Shown in pieces: positions 38,980 to 46,324 of a stretch of DNA of 64,000 nucleotides. The DNA comes from Treponema socranskii subsp. socranskii VPI DR56BR1116 = ATCC 35536 (GTDB lineage: Bacteria > Spirochaetota > Spirochaetia > Treponematales > Treponemataceae). Position 1 is the first letter of the stretch; the number at the start of each line of letters is the position of its first letter. The stretch spans positions 1 to 64,000 of the forward strand of contig NZ_AVQI01000084.1 in NCBI RefSeq assembly GCF_000468115.1. Direction: 5' to 3'. The notes below the pieces were generated by a model. The model did not search any database. It was not told the origin of the DNA and worked only from the letters and a program-made list of their open reading frames with translations. The translations under genes were made by a program, and so were the position numbers.

Positions 38980-40242
38980 TTATTTACCGGTTTGCGCCGG
39001 CTGCGCTTCACCGCTTTCCCGCTGCGTAAGACTCTTCATCACGTCTTCGAGTTCCTGCTTGTCGATCGGCCGCATGATCTTTATATCGTTGTCGTCGGTC
39101 TGCAGCGTTTTCGGAGCGCCGTCTGCGTCTTTTTCGCCGAGCAGCTGCACGATCGGATTTTTCGGATTGTCGGGATTGACGTCGATAACCTGCGCCGTCT
39201 CTCCGTTTGAAAGGTACACATAGGTGCCGATCGGAAAGAGCGATATACTGTACAACAGCGCTTTAATGACGGTTTCGTCGTATTGCCGGTTTTCGTTTTT
39301 GAGCATTTCGACCATTGCGGCGAAGGTACTGCGTTCGTTTTTATATCCTCGAGGCGCAATAATCGATTCGAACGAACACACGACTGCGATTATCTTCGCA
39401 TAAAGCGAAATTTTATCGCCCGTGATGCCCCTCGGGTAGCCCGTGCCGTTTTCGCGTTCGTGATGTTCGAAAATGCCGAATTGTACCGGCACCGGAAACT
39501 GCAACTTTTTAGCGATTTCGAATCCGATGAGCGGGTGTTTCGATATTTCATCCCGCTCGGTGGGTGACAATTGTTTGTTCGAAAGATAGAGCTGCGGCGG
39601 CAGGCGCAACATACCGATTTCGTGCAACATACACGAAGCGCCGAGTTCGACGAGCTTTGATAAGCTCATGTGCAGCTGTAAGCCGATTGCAAGCGCGAGC
39701 ACCGTCGAACGCATCGAATGCGTAACGATAAAATTTTTTTTGATTGTATCGTCGGACGATGCGATCCTGAGCACATAGCCGCGGTTTTCCCGGATAAAGA
39801 CGCACAAGCTCCGCACCGTTTCTTCCAGACTTTCGTAATCGATTTCTTTGTGTGTCGCGTAGTGCGTATATATGTGATCGATGTAACGCATGTATTCGTC
39901 GTATACGTTTTGTACGGCAGCGAGGCGAGCTTGGTCACTGTTTTCGAGCGTCCGCGTGCGTTCCGCATCTTCGAGCGAGCGTTTTATGCCGCTGCTGAGC
40001 GCCGGTACGGGCCTTTCGCGCATCGGTGTATCTGCTTCAGATTTTGCGCGTTCTGCCATCAGGGCATCGACGTTTACATTACCTTCGCTGATAACTTCAT
40101 TGAACTCCCAATCCGCAAGCGCTGCAATCACCGCTTTGGGAATGGAAACTCCGGCCGGCTCGACGACAAACAGCATATCGAGGAGCACATCTTTATTAAA
40201 ACAAATACCGTCTCTTATGGCGCTCAATTCAAATGTATTCAT
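38980..40242 (-). CDS. HD-GYP-like protein with altered metal ligands
   Basis: 420 residues. The N-terminal part (to about 150) is unassigned and helical; the C-terminal part is an HD-GYP domain (c-di-GMP phosphodiesterase fold): VTHSMRSTVLALAIG, MLHEIGMLRLP, KHPLIGFEIAK, FEHHERENGTGYPRGITGD. The HD pair is HE, and the distal aspartate expected in the AVVCSFES segment is Cys. The two histidines of the EHH group and GYP are kept. Catalysis is uncertain and c-di-GMP sensing is possible. The start at 40242 is chosen because the preceding extension spans a promoter. Motif spacing shows it is otherwise complete. Confidence 0.78.
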   Translation of the reverse strand: MNTFELSAIRDGICFNKDVLLDMLFVVEPAGVSIPKAVIAALADWEFNEVISEGNVNVDALMAERAKSEADTPMRERPVPALSSGIKRSLEDAERTRTLENSDQARLAAVQNVYDEYMRYIDHIYTHYATHKEIDYESLEETVRSLCVFIRENRGYVLRIASSDDTIKKNFIVTHSMRSTVLALAIGLQLHMSLSKLVELGASCMLHEIGMLRLPPQLYLSNKQLSPTERDEISKHPLIGFEIAKKLQFPVPVQFGIFEHHERENGTGYPRGITGDKISLYAKIIAVVCSFESIIAPRGYKNERSTFAAMVEMLKNENRQYDETVIKALLYSISLFPIGTYVYLSNGETAQVIDVNPDNPKNPIVQLLGEKDADGAPKTLQTDDNDIKIMRPIDKQELEDVMKSLTQRESGEAQPAQTGK

Positions 40243-40260
40243 ACTACTCTCTATCCGTAT

Positions 40261-40288
40261 ATTGTAACGCGTTCCGCCCGTTTTGCAA
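40261..40288 (-). promoter_or_regulatory. Promoter of the HD-GYP-like gene
   Basis: On the minus strand TTGCAA (40288-40283), 16 bases, TACAAT (40266-40261), followed by an AGAGAGTAGT leader to the ATG at 40242. Confidence 0.5.
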
Positions 40289-40310
40289 GTCAAAAAAATC
40301 GAAATAGGCA

Positions 40311-40349
40311 AAAAAAAAGTTGAAAAACCTCACACGTTTTTCAACTTTT
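40311..40349 (-). terminator. Terminator of the lepB-PBP-Maf operon
   Basis: GTTGAAAAAC and GTTTTTCAAC form a perfect 10-base stem with flanking A/T runs; on the minus strand eight T follow. It lies about 100 bases after the Maf-like gene ends and may also work on the plus strand. Confidence 0.75.
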
Positions 40350-40452
40350 ATAAACACGAAAATCGGTATTGTGCAGGCGTCCGGATGTCGAACCGTCCGC
40401 GTTATCCGACATTTTTATTATCGGGAAAAAAAGGAAAAACTTTAATGTTTAA

Positions 40453-42402
40453 TTACGGTACATATTTTGCACATTCCGATGCGGCGCGAGCGAGTTCTTC
40501 GTAGATGCGGCGCGAGTGCAAAAGACTTTTTCGAAACGCATCTCCCGTTTTATCGCCGTTTCCGGCAAGATCGGCAAAGCGTTTCCCGCTCGGCAAAGCA
40601 AGCGATACGGCGTCTTTTACGCTGCTTTTGAGAATCGCCTCGTCTATATCGGCGAGGGCGCGAAGCGTTACGGAGTGTTCCGCATTGCCGTCTGAAATCG
40701 TATACATATCGCTTATATGCGCCGCACATCCGGTCGGTGCTCGACTTTTCGCCGCACCGCCGTCCGCGAGCGCATTTTCGCATATCCTCTTTCCGTCTTC
40801 CGCGATTTTTCGAAGAGAGGCGATTTCGTGCAAAAATTCGGCGCGGACGGCATCGAAGCGCTCTTTCGCCGGAGGAGAGGCTTTTTCCGATGCTTCGCTT
40901 TTTTTAATAAATTCGTTTTTTCGCGCCGTGATGTCGGGCTTTTTCAAAAACGATCGTATGTCGACGGGTTCTATGCCGGGGACCGCGATTCCGCTTCGGG
41001 AAAACGTATGCGTTTTTACATCGGGACAGGAAGCAAGTCTGCTTTCAAACCACCATGCGAACATCTTCATGCGCGAATCGGTCGGCACGGGTTTTCCGTC
41101 GTAATCGGATGCGGTCTCCGCGCCTGCCGAAAAAAGGAGCGGGAGATTTTGCGTTTCCGCAGGGAGAGTTCGCACCGAAGTCTCATGCGTTCCCTCTTCG
41201 AACATGCTGCCTCTGATGTGTGTCCTTTTTTCGGGAAAAGCGAAGTCAAGCCCGCAGCAATGGATTTCGGACGCACCCGCTGCATACGCGAAATTCCACG
41301 CTGCCGATGCGACCGAACCGCCCGCACCCAAATCGCCTTTTTTTCCGAGACGCCGTTCAAACCATTTTCCGATCGGAAAGAGGGATGACGAAAGTGCAAA
41401 ACCTCTGCATGAAAACGAAAATACGGCGGGGTACACTGCGACTTCCGCGATGAGCACGCTCGACTTCGACGTTAAGCCTGCTATGTGGCGGTACGCGTAA
41501 TACTGCGGATCTCCGACGACGATAAAATCCGGCTCGACGCCCGCTCTGAGGCACGCGCGGAGAGCCGTTTCAACGCACACGACGACGCTGCGTTTTTTGA
41601 TTTCCGACAGATACGGCAGCACGCGCTCAAGCGAAGGACCTGCCGCGACGATCGTAAACGGAATGCCGTGCGCGTTTCCGGCGTAGGCTGATACTCCGCG
41701 CATCAATGCATAATTGTTAATATTTTTACAGCTGTTTTTGAGCCAGCGTTTGGCAAAGCGTTCGAGGGTTGCGGCATTGATATCGTCTTTGCGCCTGTTC
41801 CGTTCGACGAGGGTTCGAAGCGTATCGAAATAATCGGATGAGTGAGCGGTTTGCGAAGGTACCGAAAAAAACGCACAGTGTGACGCACCGTACTGTTCGA
41901 TAAACGAAACGACCGTGTGCGGCGGACAGGCGATGGCTGCGATGCAGTCTTTACTCGCAAAAACCGCCGTCCAATCGGTAAGCGCGAGGGACGCGAAAAA
42001 GCGGGCGGCATCGGGCTCGACGACGATGATCGCCCTGTCCGGAAAGCGAAGGGCATAAGCTTCGACCGCATAGCCGAGTCCGAAACCGAAAAAGACTGCG
42101 GCGCGGCATCCGGCAAAATCCGAATTTGCAACCGTCTGTTCGGCCTCCCGTTTCGGATTGTATGCCGAGTGGAGCAGCGCGCCGCCTTCGTATGCGCTTA
42201 CGCTTCCGTCTTTTGCCGAAACGATATTCCAAAACGGAAAGGGCTGTCCGATTGCCGGAGGGTTGTCATTTGAAGTATCGTGCGGGATTGAGCTGCCGCT
42301 GCAAATCGCGTCGACTGCGGCGATTTCGGATGCAAACATTTTCACGAGCGAAGGAAAACGAAAAGCAAACGCGCTGCGGTTTTTATTCCAGATTGAGTTC
42401 AA
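40453..42402 (-). CDS. DUF115 / Maf-like motility-associated glycosyltransferase
   Basis: 649 residues with the core of DUF115 (MAF_flag10) proteins: FFGFGLGYAVEAYALRFPDRAIIVVEPD in the N-terminal third and FTIVAAGPSLERVLPYLSE, VEPDFIVVGDPQYY and GLDFAFPEKRTHIRGSMFEE in the middle. In other bacteria such motility accessory factors transfer nonulosonic acid sugars to flagellin. In a spirochaete the natural target would be periplasmic flagellin, though that is inference. The gene overlaps the end of the penicillin-binding protein gene by 20 bases, so it is in the same operon as lepB and the PBP. Confidence 0.78.
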   Translation of the reverse strand: MNSIWNKNRSAFAFRFPSLVKMFASEIAAVDAICSGSSIPHDTSNDNPPAIGQPFPFWNIVSAKDGSVSAYEGGALLHSAYNPKREAEQTVANSDFAGCRAAVFFGFGLGYAVEAYALRFPDRAIIVVEPDAARFFASLALTDWTAVFASKDCIAAIACPPHTVVSFIEQYGASHCAFFSVPSQTAHSSDYFDTLRTLVERNRRKDDINAATLERFAKRWLKNSCKNINNYALMRGVSAYAGNAHGIPFTIVAAGPSLERVLPYLSEIKKRSVVVCVETALRACLRAGVEPDFIVVGDPQYYAYRHIAGLTSKSSVLIAEVAVYPAVFSFSCRGFALSSSLFPIGKWFERRLGKKGDLGAGGSVASAAWNFAYAAGASEIHCCGLDFAFPEKRTHIRGSMFEEGTHETSVRTLPAETQNLPLLFSAGAETASDYDGKPVPTDSRMKMFAWWFESRLASCPDVKTHTFSRSGIAVPGIEPVDIRSFLKKPDITARKNEFIKKSEASEKASPPAKERFDAVRAEFLHEIASLRKIAEDGKRICENALADGGAAKSRAPTGCAAHISDMYTISDGNAEHSVTLRALADIDEAILKSSVKDAVSLALPSGKRFADLAGNGDKTGDAFRKSLLHSRRIYEELARAASECAKYVP

Positions 42403-44251
42403 TGACCATATTCTCCGTGACCGGTGTTCCCGCAGGCGGCGTTTGACTCGTAACCCAGCCGTTTCCGTGTATCGTTACGCGGAATTTTCCGCTCTCGAAC
42501 AGCGGCAAAAGATCGCGCTTGGACATATTCGTAAAATCGGGAAGGAGGCTTCCGACGGTGAGCGTTTTGCCGGCGGGAATCACGATGCGTCCCGAATGCA
42601 AAAGCGATTCCGCGCCTCCGCGGCTCATACCGAGGTGATTGATGATCGCGTCGGCGGCTTCGGCGATAACCGGAGCGACGATGCGCCCCGCATAGGTTTC
42701 GCCCTTCGCCTTTTCGATGACGATGTAGAGAATGATTTCGGGATCTTCGATCGGAAAGATCGCGATGCAGTTCGATAAAAAATCGGTACTGCTGTATCCG
42801 CCGGATTTGTCCGCCATCTGCGCGGTTCCGGTTTTTACGCCGATGGAGATGTCGCCGAGCCGCGCGCGCGAGCCGGTTCCGGTCGTCGCCGTCGTTTCCA
42901 TGCAGCTCAAAAGATATCGTGCCGTTGCTTCGCTCAATGTCCGCTCGCCGCGTTCGGCTTTGTGTTCGTAGTACGTCGATCCGTCTTTATTCGTAATCCG
43001 CTTGATCGTCGCAAGCTTTACGGGAATGCCGCCCGACGCAAGGGAAGTCGCCGCGTACATCATCTGCAGCGCGGAAACGCTTATCTCCTGTCCGATCGCA
43101 ATCGTCGGTTTCGAACGCGCCGACCACGAGCGCGAATTCGGATCTTTGACCGATCCCGCCGTTTCGCCGGGCAGATCTATGCCGGTGCGTCTTCCGAATC
43201 CGAGAACGCGTATCTTTTCGATAAATTCATCTTCGTCGATGCGGTCGCTCATCTGTCCGAGCGCGGCGTTGCATGAAAGACGGAGCGCATCGCGCGGCGT
43301 CACCCAGCCGTGTGTGCCGAGACATTTGATGCGAAGCGTCTCTCCGCTGCGTGTTTTTCTTTCGTACATACCGTTACAAAAAAAGCTGTCGCCGCTGTGT
43401 ATGAGTCCTGCATCGTGCAGGATCGCAACCGTAAATATTTTAAAAACGGAACCCGGCTCGTACGCCGTCATCGCAGGTCTGTCTATCGTTTCGTCGACGG
43501 TCGCTTTGTAGTATTCGTTTAAATTGACGGACGGAAGACTGATGTACGATAGGATTTCCCCCGTCTTCGCTTCGGCCGCGACGAGCATCATGCTTTCGGC
43601 CTGCGTGTTTTTCATGGCGCTTAAAGCGATCTGTTCGAGTTTGTATTGGAGATTCGCGTCGATCGTCAAATACACATTTTTGCCCGGCTCTATCTGCGCT
43701 GAGTCGGCGCCGACCGAAGGGGCGAGCACGGACTGCATCGAATACTCGGTTCCGGAAAGTCCGTTTCCGTCGTCCCCCATGTAGCCGACGAGCTGAGATG
43801 CGAGAGAGTTTTCGGGATAGACGCGTCCGGGAATCCTGTCGCAGCGCACGAAACTGTAACCCTTCGTATCGATGATCTGCTTGAGTTCATCGTATGCGGT
43901 CTGCGCTATCTTTTTTTTAAGGTAGACAAAGTGCGCACCCCTTGCGTTTTCGATAAGCGATGCGACCTCACTTTCTTTCATGCCGAGAATCGATGCGACA
44001 TCTTTTGCAAAAGACGCGACGTCAGCGATCATTTTCGGCGTTACGCCGACGTGATAAAAATTCGTCTGCACGGCAAGCGGTTTTCCCGAACGGTCGACAA
44101 TCGCGCCGCGTTCCATGACGGGCGTACGCGCAGTGATTTCGGCGACGGGCGTGAGCGCGAGGCGGACGTAGCGCAGCGTGATATAGGCGGCTGCTATAAA
44201 AACGAAAACGGCAAGTACGACGATCCGTTTCATGTGAAAAAAATCGTTCAT
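42383..44251 (-). CDS. Penicillin-binding protein, FtsI/PBP2 class B, with PASTA end
   Basis: 622 residues: one N-terminal membrane anchor, a dimerisation domain (RGAIVDRSGKPLAVQTNFYHV) and the transpeptidase domain with the acyl-serine in EPGSVFKIF (S268-x-x-K271), the SCN motif in LRLSCNAA and KTG in VGKTG-type GVKTGTAQM. The C-terminal about 65 residues form a PASTA-like domain (GSLLPDFTNMSKRDLLPLFE ... TPPAGTPV). It cross-links septal or lateral peptidoglycan. It starts inside the last codons of lepB (four-base overlap). FtsI is the likely equivalent, but no division genes are near. Confidence 0.9.
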   Translation of the reverse strand: MNDFFHMKRIVVLAVFVFIAAAYITLRYVRLALTPVAEITARTPVMERGAIVDRSGKPLAVQTNFYHVGVTPKMIADVASFAKDVASILGMKESEVASLIENARGAHFVYLKKKIAQTAYDELKQIIDTKGYSFVRCDRIPGRVYPENSLASQLVGYMGDDGNGLSGTEYSMQSVLAPSVGADSAQIEPGKNVYLTIDANLQYKLEQIALSAMKNTQAESMMLVAAEAKTGEILSYISLPSVNLNEYYKATVDETIDRPAMTAYEPGSVFKIFTVAILHDAGLIHSGDSFFCNGMYERKTRSGETLRIKCLGTHGWVTPRDALRLSCNAALGQMSDRIDEDEFIEKIRVLGFGRRTGIDLPGETAGSVKDPNSRSWSARSKPTIAIGQEISVSALQMMYAATSLASGGIPVKLATIKRITNKDGSTYYEHKAERGERTLSEATARYLLSCMETTATTGTGSRARLGDISIGVKTGTAQMADKSGGYSSTDFLSNCIAIFPIEDPEIILYIVIEKAKGETYAGRIVAPVIAEAADAIINHLGMSRGGAESLLHSGRIVIPAGKTLTVGSLLPDFTNMSKRDLLPLFESGKFRVTIHGNGWVTSQTPPAGTPVTENMVIELNLE

Positions 44252-44760
44252 TTATTAATAATCCTGCCGACGACGTTTTTGACGGAAACGAAACCGTAAT
44301 TCCTCGAATCGATCGATTCGGCATAGTTGTCGCCGAGAGCGAGGATGTATCCGTCGGGTACGCGGGAAGAAGCGCGCATCAATTCATACTGTTCTTTTGT
44401 CAGCTCGATTTTCAAATCTCCCACAAAAAGACTATATCCCGAATTCGACGAATATTCCAGATGCGCTCCTGCGACGGCGGCGCAGCGCTTTATGACGATG
44501 CGGTTCGCGTGCAGATAGATGACGATATCGCCCGCTTTCGGCTCCGCCCACGAGACAAAAAATCCCGCGCTTCCGGGCTTTACGAGGCCGTAGGCGAGTT
44601 TGTTGACGAACACCGTTTCTCCGTCTTTGATCGCCGGTTCCATCGAGCGGCCGGAAATATGCAAAAAATCGATGACGAAAAGTTTAACGACGATGCCGAT
44701 ACACAAGCCGATGAGTACCGGAACGATGAAGTGCTGCGCTTTTTTTCCATCTTTTTGCAT
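44248..44760 (-). CDS. lepB: Signal peptidase I
   Basis: 170 residues, a compact type I signal peptidase. One N-terminal membrane helix is followed by box B SGRSMEPAI with the catalytic serine S39, box D with the general-base lysine K91 (NRIVIKRCAAVAG) and box E LGDNYAESIDSRNYGFV. It removes signal peptides of exported proteins. A TAGAAT -10 box ends six bases before the ATG with TCGACA 17 bases further up, so the mRNA is probably leaderless. First gene of a three-gene operon. Confidence 0.92.
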   Translation of the reverse strand: MQKDGKKAQHFIVPVLIGLCIGIVVKLFVIDFLHISGRSMEPAIKDGETVFVNKLAYGLVKPGSAGFFVSWAEPKAGDIVIYLHANRIVIKRCAAVAGAHLEYSSNSGYSLFVGDLKIELTKEQYELMRASSRVPDGYILALGDNYAESIDSRNYGFVSVKNVVGRIINK

Positions 44761-44766
44761 AGCTTT

Positions 44767-44795
44767 ATTCTAATATGTGTGCGTTTTTATGTCGA
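44767..44795 (-). promoter_or_regulatory. Promoter of lepB, leaderless arrangement
   Basis: On the minus strand TCGACA (44795-44790), 17 bases, TAGAAT (44772-44767); the ATG follows six bases later. Confidence 0.6.
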
Positions 44796-44844
44796 TAGAA
44801 ATGATATGGAAATAATCAGTTATGTCGGTTTTGAGGGAAGGCGG

Positions 44845-45996
44845 ATGAAGTCGCCCTTAAAATTGCCGTTCCGCTTCGGAGAACGCAAAAACAATCTCTC
44901 CTTCGCTTTTACGCACTCTCCGCTGACACATTCGTTTACCGCGGCCGCCGTGCGCTCCGATTTTTCGCTGCGCTCGTTTTTGATTTCGCTCGGCCGCTCG
45001 GCCGAAAGCGTACTTTCGCATTGGAAAGCGGGAATTGCAGTGATCGCCGTATTCGCTTTTCTTTCGGGCGCCAAAGCGGCTCTTTCGTATGCGGCAAGCC
45101 ACACCGGTCCGCTTGCGCTTAAAGACAGCGGAAAAGCCGAACTCGAAACGCTCGATAAAGTGATGGCGGCCTTTGTCGCCGATGCGTCGATAAACTATAC
45201 CGACAGCGGCGATATCGTCGGAAGCGGAAAATCGCAAGCGGAACTCGCAGCTTTGTTTAAAAAACCCGTTTCGTATCAAACCTATACGGTCAGATCCGGC
45301 GATACGCTCGGCGGCATCACAAAGCGCTTCGGCTTGACGAACCTTTCGACGCTCATCGATTTGAACGGCATTACAAACGCGCGCTCTCTGCACGAAGGGC
45401 AAAAGCTCCGCATTCCGTCGGTCGACGGCGTCATGTATACGGTGGAAAAGGGCAATTCGCTTGCAGGCCTTTCCGCGAAATTCAACGTACCGCTTGAAGA
45501 TCTCCTCGACGTAAACGACCTTTCAAGTCAAACCCTCGCCGTCGGACAAAAATTGTTTATCCCCGGCGCGAAGATGGATGCGGCGAAATTGCACGAAGTG
45601 CTCGGCGATCTGTTTAAAATTCCGATTTCCGCGGCGTACCGCATTTCATCGAAATTCGGCTGGCGGCCCGATCCCTTTACCGGCGTGCGCTCTTATCACA
45701 CGGGAATCGATTTGGCCTGTCCCGAAGGCACCCCGATCCGTGCGGCGATGAACGGCAAAGTCGCTTTTGTCGGCTGGTCGAACGTGTTTGGAAACTACGT
45801 CATCGTAAATCACCCGAACGGATATCAAACGCTCTACGGTCACATGGCTTCTTCGCGCGTAAAAAAAGGACAGAACGTAACGCAGGCGACGGTCATAGGG
45901 CTCGTCGGCTCGACCGGTTATTCGACGGGGTCGCATTTGCATTTTACCGTGTATAAAAACGGCCGGCTCATAAACCCGTCTTCCGTGCTGAAATAA
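44845..45996 (+). CDS. LysM / M23 peptidoglycan endopeptidase
   Basis: 383 residues. After a basic start comes one membrane segment (about residues 65-85, AGIAVIAVFAFLSGAKAALSYA), two LysM domains (TYTVRSGDTLGGITKRFG and YTVEKGNSLAGLSAKFN) and a C-terminal M23 domain with the zinc motifs HTGIDLACPEGTPI, LYGHM and GSHLHFTVY, all ligands present. It should cut peptide cross-links in the cell wall. The start at 44845 follows AGGGAAGGCGG; the open frame further up overlaps lepB on the other strand. An alternative start at 44806 adds 13 residues. Confidence 0.87.
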   Translation: MKSPLKLPFRFGERKNNLSFAFTHSPLTHSFTAAAVRSDFSLRSFLISLGRSAESVLSHWKAGIAVIAVFAFLSGAKAALSYAASHTGPLALKDSGKAELETLDKVMAAFVADASINYTDSGDIVGSGKSQAELAALFKKPVSYQTYTVRSGDTLGGITKRFGLTNLSTLIDLNGITNARSLHEGQKLRIPSVDGVMYTVEKGNSLAGLSAKFNVPLEDLLDVNDLSSQTLAVGQKLFIPGAKMDAAKLHEVLGDLFKIPISAAYRISSKFGWRPDPFTGVRSYHTGIDLACPEGTPIRAAMNGKVAFVGWSNVFGNYVIVNHPNGYQTLYGHMASSRVKKGQNVTQATVIGLVGSTGYSTGSHLHFTVYKNGRLINPSSVLK

Positions 45997-46027
45997 TCGG
46001 TTCTGCGGAGAATTATCCGAAACGGTT

Positions 46028-46056
46028 TTGCAAAATATTACGATATGGTTTATACT
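46028..46056 (+). promoter_or_regulatory. Promoter of the zinc-ribbon gene
   Basis: TTGCAA (46028-46033), 17 bases, TATACT (46051-46056), followed by GGAGG and the ATG at 46079. Confidence 0.65.
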
Positions 46057-46078
46057 TACAATAGACGGAGGTCACCGT

Positions 46079-46324
46079 ATGAAGCCGGTAACTGTGTGCC
46101 GCGGATGCGGACGCACGATCGATAACGATTTTATCTATTGCCCGTGGTGCGGCTATTCGCGCGTCGCTTCCGACGACAGCGCATCGCTCGAAGCGGTGTT
46201 CAATCAGCTCGAACAGCTGCAAAACGATTCGCGCAACCGGCAGATAAGCGAAATGGAAAAGCAGCTCGACGATCTCGTACACGAACTCGATGCGATCGTC
46301 TTGAGCGCGGAGCTGCATAAATGA
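46079..46324 (+). CDS. Small zinc-ribbon protein
   Basis: 81 residues: a zinc ribbon of two CxxC pairs (CRGCGRTID and CPWCGYSR, residues 7-26) and a charged coiled-coil-like helix (AVFNQLEQLQNDSRNRQISEMEKQLDDLVHEL). Such small proteins can bind RNA, DNA or protein partners; no specific family is recognised. The start codon of the following gene overlaps its stop, so the two are coupled and may share a function. Confidence 0.75.
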   Translation: MKPVTVCRGCGRTIDNDFIYCPWCGYSRVASDDSASLEAVFNQLEQLQNDSRNRQISEMEKQLDDLVHELDAIVLSAELHK

